This document shows positions 1-7,808 of a stretch of 64,000 nucleotides of DNA, one piece after another. Each line of letters starts with the position of its first letter. The first letter of the stretch is position 1. Under the pieces are notes generated by a model that was not told where the DNA came from, did not search any database, and saw only the letters and a program-made list of their open reading frames with translations. The stretch is from positions 48,454 to 112,453 of the forward strand of contig JANJUV010000022.1 in assembly GCA_024710405.1 (NCBI GenBank), read 5' to 3'. The translations under genes were made by a program, and so were the position numbers. This DNA is from Bacteroidales bacterium (GTDB taxonomy: Bacteria; Bacteroidota; Bacteroidia; Bacteroidales; F082).

Positions 1-1404
1 GGTTCCGACTTCCCGGAAAACACTTCGGTAAGGACATTGAATGCTGCAAATATCATTACGGCAAGCACAAGGATTGAAGAATGGGCCGTTGCTTCATTCT
101 TTACACGAATGGCTTATGATTTCGATAACCGTTATTATGCCACTTTCAGCATGCGACGCGACGGCTCATCAAAACTGGCCAACCACTGGGGAACAAATCC
201 CTCATTTTCATTAGGATGGCGCGTTTCGTCAGAGGAATTCATGAAGTCCCTCACTGTAGTGGATGATTTAAAAATCAGAGGTGGATGGGGAAAAGCCGGC
301 AATCAGGACGGAATACCCAACTATAGTGCATACGGGCTGATCAATTATTATCGTCGGCCACCAACCAATCCGCTTTCAGGCCCGGCACAGGTTCAGGTTA
401 CCTATGGCAATCCTGATCTGAGGTGGGAAACCACAACCCAGACAAATGTCGGCATCGACTTGTCCATGCTCAACACAAGGCTTAATATCACTGCCGACCT
501 ATATTTGAAACAAAGTGAAGATGTTATCCTGAATGTTCAGCTCGACAACTCACTCCCGATAACCACCATTCAAACCAATAACGGAAGCATCGAAAACAAA
601 GGTTTTGAATTCAATATCAATGCAGTGCCTGTTGCAAACAAATCTATCCGGTGGTCATCAGATTTCAATATGTCGTTCAACAAAAACAAGGTTATTTCCC
701 TCGAATATACCGATGTTCACTTTTTCGGACGCATTTACAGCAACAATCAGGATGTTGCCATTGTGAAGGCGGGTCTTCCTCTTGGATCCTTCTATGGTTA
801 TGTTTCGGAAGGTGTAGATCCCGAAACAGGCATGATCAAATACAAAGACGTGAACAACAACGGTATATTTGATACCGGTGACCGCACAGTGATCGGCAAT
901 GCACAACCCGACTTCATCTTTGGCTTTACCAATACACTTTCATACAAAAAGTTCGACCTGAATGTATTTTTCCAGGGTTCGTATGGAAACGATATATTCA
1001 ATGCAACCAGAATTGACCTCGAAGGAATGTTCGACAGCAAAAACCAATCCACTGTAGTGCTCGACAGATGGAAAAATCCCGGTGACATTACAGATATTCC
1101 CAGAGCCATCGGCAATGGTAATGTGGATAATGTGCGTAATTCTTCAAGATTCATCGAAGATGGTTCGTACATAAGGCTTAAATCCATTACACTAAACTAT
1201 AGAATTCTGGAGAAGAGAAAGTGGAATACCATCAACCAATTGTCTGTTTATGTAACAGGATACAATCTGCTTACATTCACCAAATACAGTGGTTTTGATC
1301 CGGAAGTGAATGCCTATGGTAACAGTGCCACTGAAATGGGAATCGACTACGGAACCTATCCGCAATCACGCACGATCATTGTGGGTTTGAATGTTGAATT
1401 TTAA
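1..1404 (+). CDS. susC: SusC/RagA-family TonB-dependent outer-membrane receptor, C-terminal part
   Basis: The reading frame is open from base 1, so the gene is cut by the window edge and only about the last 467 residues are present. The product is the end of the 22-strand barrel of a SusC-type receptor, which imports oligosaccharides through the outer membrane using TonB energy. Supporting features are alternating amphipathic strands, a plug-distal segment with a DGNNN-like loop near 840-880, and a C-terminus ending in an aromatic residue (LNVEF) as barrel proteins do. The stop codon overlaps the start of the SusD gene (TAATG), which indicates tight coupling. Substrate cannot be read from this part; the following GH30 enzyme suggests a beta-linked glucan or related glycan (inference). 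Confidence 0.95.
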   Translation, partial: GSDFPENTSVRTLNAANIITASTRIEEWAVASFFTRMAYDFDNRYYATFSMRRDGSSKLANHWGTNPSFSLGWRVSSEEFMKSLTVVDDLKIRGGWGKAGNQDGIPNYSAYGLINYYRRPPTNPLSGPAQVQVTYGNPDLRWETTTQTNVGIDLSMLNTRLNITADLYLKQSEDVILNVQLDNSLPITTIQTNNGSIENKGFEFNINAVPVANKSIRWSSDFNMSFNKNKVISLEYTDVHFFGRIYSNNQDVAIVKAGLPLGSFYGYVSEGVDPETGMIKYKDVNNNGIFDTGDRTVIGNAQPDFIFGFTNTLSYKKFDLNVFFQGSYGNDIFNATRIDLEGMFDSKNQSTVVLDRWKNPGDITDIPRAIGNGNVDNVRNSSRFIEDGSYIRLKSITLNYRILEKRKWNTINQLSVYVTGYNLLTFTKYSGFDPEVNAYGNSATEMGIDYGTYPQSRTIIVGLNVEF

Positions 1405-2873
1405 TGCATAAGACAATGAAAGCAATATTTTTATACGTGTTACTTTTTCTGATGGTCTTTATGGTTTCATGCAAGGATTACCTTGACATTAAACCCAGTT
1501 CTCAGGGCATCCAGGTTTCAAATACTTCAGCGGATTCAATTCTATACAAGTCACCCTCGGAAGTTGAAGCCGCCCTCGCAGGTGCTTATGCCGATTTCAG
1601 GAATGAGTATTTCTCACTCGACTATTTTGTTAACGGCGATGCACAGTCAGACGATGCATATGCCGGCGCTGACAATCCGGCAAATTTCCAGATTGATGAG
1701 TACAACATTGATGCTACTAATACAAACGTGAGCCGCGACTGGGCCTACCTGTATTCCACCATCGGTAAAGTAAATGCTGTCTTTAACAACGTAGATGCAG
1801 TTCCAGGAATTGATGCAGAACGCGCAAAACAGATCAAGGGTGAAGCCGCGTTTATCAGGGCATTCATGTATTTCCAACTGGTGCAGCTCTGGGGTGATGT
1901 TCCATTGCAGTTAAAGGAAGTTACTACCATAAGTTATGACCAGCTCGACGAACTTTTCCCGATCATGTTTCCGGCAAGGACGCCTCAATCTGAGGTTTTT
2001 GCGCAAATCATCAGCGATCTTGAACTGGCTGCTGAAAACGTAAAATCCGTGCAACCCGACAAAGGCTTTGCAACCAAAGGAGCCGCAAATGCCATGCTTG
2101 CCAAAGTGTACGCAACCATACAACCACCTCAGTGGGACAAAGTGCTGCAATATTGTGATGCTGTGATGGCAGGAGGATACAGCCTGCTGCCTGATTACGA
2201 TATGCTGTGGGACAACCTCAACGAAAACAGCGTAGAATCCATTTTCGAAATCAATTATGCAGGCACAAGCGAAAGCGGAAACTGGGGTGCAAGCATGTTC
2301 CGCGGACTCGACTGGAAAAAATTCAACACCCCGAGCAACGATCTTGTCAAAGCTTTCGATGACGAACAGGACGTAATTCGCAAAAACGCCTCAATCATCT
2401 GGATGGATGTTTCCGGCAAATGGTCCGACCCCTACTGGCCTCAGACCAACTTCCCCTTCGTCAACAAGTATCGGATTTTCACCAGCAACAGTCCGCAAAA
2501 CTACATTTTCATCCGTCTGGCTGATATCATTTTACTGAAGGCAGAGGCCTTGAATGAGACCGGAGATCTGGGTGGTGCTGAATCATTGGTAAATCAGATA
2601 AGGACAAGAGTAGATCTTCCTGATGTAGTAGCCACTTCGCAGGATGCCATGCGTCTGGCCATCGAAAAGGAGCGTCGGCTCGAACTGGCATTTGAAGGAC
2701 ACCGCTGGTACGACCTCAAAAGAACCGGTAGAGCTATTTTCGTTATCAACAATACCATCGGCCCTCAGGGAACACCCTTTGGCTACAACCTGACGCAAAA
2801 CAGGCTGTTGTGGCCTATTCCTCAGGCCGAACTTGATAAAAATACCAAATTGGTGCAAAATCCGGGATATTGA
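1404..2873 (+). CDS. susD: SusD/RagB-family surface glycan-binding lipoprotein
   Basis: This 489-residue protein is the surface lipoprotein lid of the SusCD import complex. It has a lipoprotein signal with lipidated Cys23 (FMVSC). It shows the SusD N-terminal pattern (CKDYLDIKPSS), TPR-like helices in the first half, and the C-terminal SusD signature in which ERRLELAFEGHRWYDLKR is followed by LWPIP. The ATG at 1404 overlaps the SusC stop; a second in-frame ATG at 1416 (MKAIFL) gives an equally good signal peptide and may be the true start. It belongs to an operon with SusC upstream and the GH30 enzyme 23 bases downstream. The glycan bound is unknown. Confidence 0.95.
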   Translation: MHKTMKAIFLYVLLFLMVFMVSCKDYLDIKPSSQGIQVSNTSADSILYKSPSEVEAALAGAYADFRNEYFSLDYFVNGDAQSDDAYAGADNPANFQIDEYNIDATNTNVSRDWAYLYSTIGKVNAVFNNVDAVPGIDAERAKQIKGEAAFIRAFMYFQLVQLWGDVPLQLKEVTTISYDQLDELFPIMFPARTPQSEVFAQIISDLELAAENVKSVQPDKGFATKGAANAMLAKVYATIQPPQWDKVLQYCDAVMAGGYSLLPDYDMLWDNLNENSVESIFEINYAGTSESGNWGASMFRGLDWKKFNTPSNDLVKAFDDEQDVIRKNASIIWMDVSGKWSDPYWPQTNFPFVNKYRIFTSNSPQNYIFIRLADIILLKAEALNETGDLGGAESLVNQIRTRVDLPDVVATSQDAMRLAIEKERRLELAFEGHRWYDLKRTGRAIFVINNTIGPQGTPFGYNLTQNRLLWPIPQAELDKNTKLVQNPGY

Positions 2874-2896
2874 TGTGACGGTAACTGAGTAACAAC

Positions 2897-4369
2897 ATGA
2901 ATTTTCATCTGATCAGCTATAGAATACTGCTTTTCCTTCTGATGTGCTTGTTGCTGACTACAGCAAGTTGCAGGGGAAAGGACAATCCTGTCGATAAAGA
3001 TACTGACCCTGACCCGGCCGGGCCGTCAGCTTCGGTCTGGCTCACACGAGGCGATAAAACTGCCTTACTCAGTCCACAGGGCACATTACGAATTATAACT
3101 GCAGGCAACTCCGTGTGGCCTGTGATTAAAATAGACAGCACGGTCAGGTTTCAATCAGTGGATGGCTATGGTGCAGCTCTGACAGGTTCGTCAGCATGGT
3201 TGCTCCATAAGAAAATGAATTCCGCCGACAGACAAAAACTGCTCGTGAGTCTTTTTGACCCAATTAATGGAATCGGCATCTCCTACCTCAGGCTGACTAT
3301 GGGCGCATCGGATTTCTCGCTCAGCGATTTTACCTACAGTGATCTGCCGCAGGGCGAAACAGATGAGGAGCTTAATGGATTCAGCCTGAGCCGCGACCTG
3401 GAAGAAGTGGTTCCTGTGCTTTCAGAAATACTTGCCGTCAATAATGAATTGGAAATTATGGGTTCGCCATGGAGTGCTCCTGCTTGGATGAAAACAAACG
3501 GAAGCCTCAAGGGCGGCAAACTCAAACCTGAACATTATGGTGTTTATGCTCAGTATTTCGTTAAATATGTTGAAGCAATGCAATCGCAAGGAGTGACCAT
3601 TAACGCGGTTACACCCCAGAATGAACCTTTGTACTTCACTGCCGGATATCCCTGTATGGAAATGCAGCCACAGGAGCAGCTCGAATTCATCAAGAATCAT
3701 TTGGGGCCGGCTTTTGAGCAGGCAGGAATCAGCACAAAGATCATTGTTTATGACCACAACTGGGACAATACAGATTATGCCATCAGCATACTGAACGACC
3801 CAATGGCACGCCATTACATAGCAGGATCAGCCTTTCATGCATACGGAGGGAACGTATCGGCAATGACAACCGTCAGGAATGCACATCCTGATAAAGGATT
3901 GTATTTCACAGAAATTTCGGGTGGACAATGGGCGGTCGACTTTGCTGCAAACCTGATGTGGTATATGAGTAATATCTTCATAGGCACAGCACAAAACTGG
4001 TCAAAATCGGCCTTGATGTGGAATCTTGTGCTGGACCAGAATCATGGCCCGCGCAACAACGGATGCCAGGATTGCCGGGGTGTTGTCACCCTCAATACGG
4101 TTACAGGTGAAGTCACATTTAACGAAGAATACTACGCCATCGGGCATTTTTCGAAATTCATCAGACCCGGAGCCGAACGCATCAGCCTGATGCAACCACA
4201 AGCGCTGCCCGATTTAGGTGCTGTGTGCTTTGAAAATACAGATGGCTCAAAAGTGCTTGTTGTAGCCAATTACGGAAACGACATGCGCACGTTCAGTGTT
4301 CAGCAGGGCAACAAACAGTTTTCATATTCAATAACAGCAAAATCAGTAGCAACAATACAATGGAATTGA
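2897..4369 (+). CDS. Glycoside hydrolase family 30 lipoprotein (beta-glucosidase/beta-1,6-glucanase type)
   Basis: This 490-residue exported enzyme has a lipoprotein signal with Cys25 (TTASC). Residues 70-420 form the GH30 (beta/alpha)8 catalytic domain: the opening GYGAALTGSSA motif, the acid/base Glu243 in PQNEP, and the nucleophile Glu339 in TEISGGQW. A short beta domain follows, as in the family. GH30 enzymes are retaining glycosidases that include glucosylceramidases, beta-1,6-glucanases and xylanases; the sequence alone does not settle which. It follows SusD in the same direction, so it most likely acts at the cell surface on the glycan taken up by the SusCD pair. The stop at 4367-4369 is followed by a non-coding stretch with a long inverted repeat. 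Confidence 0.9.
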   Translation: MNFHLISYRILLFLLMCLLLTTASCRGKDNPVDKDTDPDPAGPSASVWLTRGDKTALLSPQGTLRIITAGNSVWPVIKIDSTVRFQSVDGYGAALTGSSAWLLHKKMNSADRQKLLVSLFDPINGIGISYLRLTMGASDFSLSDFTYSDLPQGETDEELNGFSLSRDLEEVVPVLSEILAVNNELEIMGSPWSAPAWMKTNGSLKGGKLKPEHYGVYAQYFVKYVEAMQSQGVTINAVTPQNEPLYFTAGYPCMEMQPQEQLEFIKNHLGPAFEQAGISTKIIVYDHNWDNTDYAISILNDPMARHYIAGSAFHAYGGNVSAMTTVRNAHPDKGLYFTEISGGQWAVDFAANLMWYMSNIFIGTAQNWSKSALMWNLVLDQNHGPRNNGCQDCRGVVTLNTVTGEVTFNEEYYAIGHFSKFIRPGAERISLMQPQALPDLGAVCFENTDGSKVLVVANYGNDMRTFSVQQGNKQFSYSITAKSVATIQWN

Positions 4370-4416
4370 CGAAACTGCTTATCATAGTGGTGTTTAGTTA
4401 GTGATTCAGTGGTGTG

Positions 4417-4500
4417 AAATCCGGGGAAGGTATCCGAAACAGGTTAGTTTTTACCAGAATTGCCGGTTTGGGTTAAAAAGGATACCGCTCCCCGGAATTT
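4417..4500. repeat. Long imperfect inverted repeat between the GH30 and serpin genes
   Basis: The left arm (4417-4435) contains CCGGGG and GGTATCC. The right arm (4480-4500) contains GGATACC and CCCCGG in the complementary order, so about 17 of 19 positions can pair around a loop of about 44 bases. It is not followed by a clear T-run. It could be a processing or termination structure or part of a repeat family; the function is unknown. Confidence 0.5.
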
Positions 4501-4639
4501 CATTTTTAGCATTAACCCCCTTTGGGATAGTGTTTTTTTATTCTGACAGTCAGCTATAATCTGAATTTTTAATTCAGTCTGCAACCAAAAGAGAAGAGCA
4601 TTGCATCTATGCAACATACCCTCAAATAACCCCCTGGCC

Positions 4640-5878
4640 ATGAAAAACATTATTCCGGTATTGTTGTCTCTGATCATCCTCACAAGCTTCACTTCATGCA
4701 AAAAACAAGGCCCGGATCCTGAAGGACAACCTGCAAAAATCGACCTTCCTCTCAAGGCAGCTTCTGTGATTAAACATAGCAACGACTTTGGTATCGGCTT
4801 GTTTACAAGGATTGCCGGTCAGGAAGAAGGTAACCTGATGATCTCCCCCCTGAGCGCCAGCATCAATCTCACTATGCTGCTCAACGGTTGCCAAAACAAT
4901 ACCTATGAAGAGATAAAACAAATGCTCGGCTATCCTGCCGACATGACCATCGACGAAATTAATGACTCCTACAAATCACTTGTTGAACAATTGCTTCTGG
5001 TTGATAATCAGGTTCAGCTAAACATTGCAAATGCTATGTTTTACCGCAATGGATTTGAAGTAAAACCGGCTTTTGTATCTGCATTGCAGGAACAATTCAG
5101 CGCCGAAGTTGCAGGTCTTGACTTTGCTTCACCCGATGCGGTAACAACCATCAACAAATGGGCTGCGGACAATACCGCCGGCCGAATCAACAAGGTAATT
5201 GACCAAATCTCAGATGAAACCGTTATGTTCCTGATGAACGCACTGTATTTCAAAGGTGAATGGACGAAAAAATTCGACAAGGCATTCACAGCCGACAGAG
5301 ATTTCAGGCTCGATAACGGACAATTGATACAGGCTCCTGCGATGTTTGAAGACAAGATGAAAGCCTTGTACCAGAATCACCAAAACTTTGATGCGCTTGA
5401 AATCCCTTATGGCAGAAAGAACTTCTCGATGATCATTCTGCTTCCCAAAGACGGTTTAGCAGCTTTTTATGAGCAACTAAACCCCGGTCTTTGGCAAAAC
5501 ATTACTGAAGCCTTTGATGCAACAGGTGGCAACTGGAGTGAGGTCATGGTAACCCTGCCAAAATTCAGTTACGACTATGAAAAATACATGAACAACGAAC
5601 TGCGCGATATGGGTATGATCGATGCTTTCGACCCATATGCAGCTGACCTTAGCAACATATCTGATGCCGATCTGGTTGTGAGTTTTGTGAAGCAGAACAC
5701 CTTTGTGGCCGTCAATGAAGAAGGAACAGAGGCCGCTGCTGTGACGACAACCGGTATTGATGCAGTGAGCATAGGACCAATTTTTACAGTTGACAAACCA
5801 TTTGTGTTTGCCATCCGCGAGCGTACAACGAACACATTGTTGTTTATTGGATCGGTCGCCAATCCGAAGGAATCATGA
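4640..5878 (+). CDS. Serpin-family protease inhibitor, lipoprotein
   Basis: This 412-residue serpin is a suicide inhibitor of serine or cysteine proteases. The ATG at 4640 is chosen because it gives a lipoprotein signal (Cys20 in FTSC); the frame is open 13 codons further upstream. Family features are the N-terminal helix region SPLSASINLTMLLNG, the NALYFKGEW motif, and the reactive-centre hinge around residues 360-370 (EEGTEAAAVTTT) with small residues that allow loop insertion. The end (FVFAIRERTTNTLLFIGSVANP) matches the serpin C-terminus. The predicted scissile region lies around GIDAVSIGP. The length matches a complete serpin domain. Surface anchoring suggests protection from extracellular proteases (inference). 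Confidence 0.93.
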   Translation: MKNIIPVLLSLIILTSFTSCKKQGPDPEGQPAKIDLPLKAASVIKHSNDFGIGLFTRIAGQEEGNLMISPLSASINLTMLLNGCQNNTYEEIKQMLGYPADMTIDEINDSYKSLVEQLLLVDNQVQLNIANAMFYRNGFEVKPAFVSALQEQFSAEVAGLDFASPDAVTTINKWAADNTAGRINKVIDQISDETVMFLMNALYFKGEWTKKFDKAFTADRDFRLDNGQLIQAPAMFEDKMKALYQNHQNFDALEIPYGRKNFSMIILLPKDGLAAFYEQLNPGLWQNITEAFDATGGNWSEVMVTLPKFSYDYEKYMNNELRDMGMIDAFDPYAADLSNISDADLVVSFVKQNTFVAVNEEGTEAAAVTTTGIDAVSIGPIFTVDKPFVFAIRERTTNTLLFIGSVANPKES

Positions 5879-5883
5879 TGCTT

Positions 5884-6912
5884 TCAGATAGCAGCTGCCC
5901 CACACAGTTGAAAGAGCACTCTGGAGCCAACGTTTCCATCCCATTCATCTGCTCCGGGCGACACTTCACAAAGGTCGAACCCAACAACTGTTTTGCCGCT
6001 TTCCTTTACCCTGTTGATCAGATACATTAACTCTTCAAACTGCAGGCCACCGGGCACAGGTGTTCCGGTATTCGGGCAAAGCCTGGGATCGAGACCATCG
6101 ATGTCGACAGAAAGATACACCTGATCCGGAAGAAAATCCAATATACTGTCAACCTGATTCTTCCAATTCATCCCCTCAAATTGTTGCCGGCGCAGGTCGC
6201 GGTCAAAGAAAACCTTTATCCGGTCAGGTCTGGATGAAGCAAACACAGCTTCTTCGTGACAATAATCCCTGATACCCACCTGAACCATTTTTTCTACATG
6301 CTTCATTTGTAGAACATTGTAGAAAATACTCGCATGTGAGTACTGGAAGCCTTCATAAGCGTTTCTGAGGTCCATATGAGCATCAACCATCAGAATACCA
6401 TAACGGATACCTTCCTCTTCAAAAAACTGATGATAGGCCAATGGAATGCTGTGGTCGCCGCCGAGCAACCCAACAATTTTTCCTTTCGCTTTCCAAAATT
6501 TAATCCGTTCTTTCAGCCACAGGTTTTTCTGTTGTGTTGCCTGAGCAATAACTTCATACAAACGAGCAAACTTTTTCGGATGTTCATCAAGTTCACCTGT
6601 TTCAGCAGCACTGATGATGGTATCAGCCAATGGTACCATCTTGTCGTGCAGGTCGCGGAGGTGTAGTGGCCACTCATCCATCCAGATACCTGCTTTCCAT
6701 AATTCCGGAAAATCGTGGTTGTTCAGATCCATCTGCATGGATGCTTCCCTTACAGCCTGCGGCCCACCGGCAGTTCCTTTGCCATAGCTCACTGTCAATT
6801 CCCATTCAACCGGGATGATGATGATTTGTGATTGGTTGGCATCAAAGGGCAGGCCAAATAATCCGGCATCCTGCCTGGCCGCGGAATTGGGGTTGAACTG
6901 TTGCTCGGTCAT
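5884..6912 (-). CDS. Ureohydrolase (arginase/agmatinase/formimidoylglutamase family)
   Basis: A binuclear manganese ureohydrolase of 342 residues. Metal ligands are visible: His154 in GGDHSIP, Asp177, His179 and Asp181 in DAHMDLR, and Asp270 and Asp272 in DIDGLDP. The length and the divergent N-terminal half resemble Bacteroidetes formimidoylglutamase (HutG)-type enzymes of histidine breakdown more than classical agmatinase, but no other hut gene is in the window, so the substrate is uncertain. The start at 6912 (MTEQQ) is preferred to the far upstream ATG at 7044, which would overlap the divergent gene starting at 6986. The intergenic space of about 70 bases should carry both promoters. Confidence 0.85.
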   Translation of the reverse strand: MTEQQFNPNSAARQDAGLFGLPFDANQSQIIIIPVEWELTVSYGKGTAGGPQAVREASMQMDLNNHDFPELWKAGIWMDEWPLHLRDLHDKMVPLADTIISAAETGELDEHPKKFARLYEVIAQATQQKNLWLKERIKFWKAKGKIVGLLGGDHSIPLAYHQFFEEEGIRYGILMVDAHMDLRNAYEGFQYSHASIFYNVLQMKHVEKMVQVGIRDYCHEEAVFASSRPDRIKVFFDRDLRRQQFEGMNWKNQVDSILDFLPDQVYLSVDIDGLDPRLCPNTGTPVPGGLQFEELMYLINRVKESGKTVVGFDLCEVSPGADEWDGNVGSRVLFQLCGAAAI

Positions 6913-6985
6913 GTGTATGAGTTTTTGGCAAAAATCCGAAAAATGCAGGATATACAGTATTTTTGCGGCAATTTGATTGGCATTC

Positions 6986-7807
6986 ATGGATCTTTTTTCT
7001 GCGCAGTACCCTTTTGTGTTTTGCAGTCTGGCCAGCGGCAGCAACGGAAATTGCTATTATATCGGAAACGGTGAAGAAGGAATACTTGTGGATGTAGGTA
7101 TCAGCCTGAGGAGCATCAGGAAAAGACTTTCGGAAATCGGTGTTGGCATCAGCCGGATCAAAGCTGTGTTTGTCACCCACGACCACACCGACCACATCAA
7201 AGGTCTGGCTGCACTCACTATGCAGCAAACAATTCAGGTATTCGCCAGCTCCGAAACTATTATGGCCATCCAAAAAAACCCGGATTGCCATGGCATTTCG
7301 GCTGATTGCCTTTTCCATCTTAATGACCGTGAAACTGTGAAACTTGCCGGACTTGGCATTGAAAACTTCAGCGTTTCGCATGATGCTCCCGGTGCTTCAG
7401 GTTACTATATCCGCAACAGCCACAACAGCATCACCATTGCCACCGATCTGGGATACATCAGCGAAAAGGTGGCCGGATATCTGAAGAAGTCCACCATTGT
7501 TGTAATAGAATCCAACTATGACGAAGAAATGCTGCAAAAAAGCCGCTACCCCCGCTACCTTCGCGAACGTATCAGCGGTGGCATCGGCCATCTGAGCAAC
7601 AGGCAGACCTCGGATTTTCTTGCTGATCATATTGCACCGCATATGAGCCATATTTTTCTGTGTCACCTGAGCAAGGAGAATAACCACCCCGAGCTTGCCC
7701 TGAAAACCCTTGAACATACTCTTCGACAACGGGGAAAATCAACTGATACCACACTGATCCGGGCACTCCCAAGGGGTGCTCGAACCGAACCTTTTTATTT
7801 CTCCTGA
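6986..7807 (+). CDS. Metallo-beta-lactamase-fold hydrolase (WalJ/YycJ type)
   Basis: This 273-residue protein has the fold's metal-binding motif THDHTDH (His65, His67, Asp69, His70) and further ligands downstream (SVSHDA, ATDLG, SNYDEE, CHLSKENN). The N-terminal SLASGSNGNCYYIG pattern is typical of the WalJ/YycJ subgroup, proposed single- or double-strand nucleases or phosphodiesterases linked to DNA repair. The ATG at 6986 (MDLFSAQ) is preferred to the TTG at 6977. The stop falls one base before the HypF start, so the two are probably co-transcribed. The exact substrate is unknown. Confidence 0.88.
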   Translation: MDLFSAQYPFVFCSLASGSNGNCYYIGNGEEGILVDVGISLRSIRKRLSEIGVGISRIKAVFVTHDHTDHIKGLAALTMQQTIQVFASSETIMAIQKNPDCHGISADCLFHLNDRETVKLAGLGIENFSVSHDAPGASGYYIRNSHNSITIATDLGYISEKVAGYLKKSTIVVIESNYDEEMLQKSRYPRYLRERISGGIGHLSNRQTSDFLADHIAPHMSHIFLCHLSKENNHPELALKTLEHTLRQRGKSTDTTLIRALPRGARTEPFYFS

Positions 7808-7808
7808 C

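Noticed and set aside
658..1187. Opposite-strand open frames inside the SusC gene
   Set aside because: They are mirror frames of a well-supported gene and show no domain, signal or start context.
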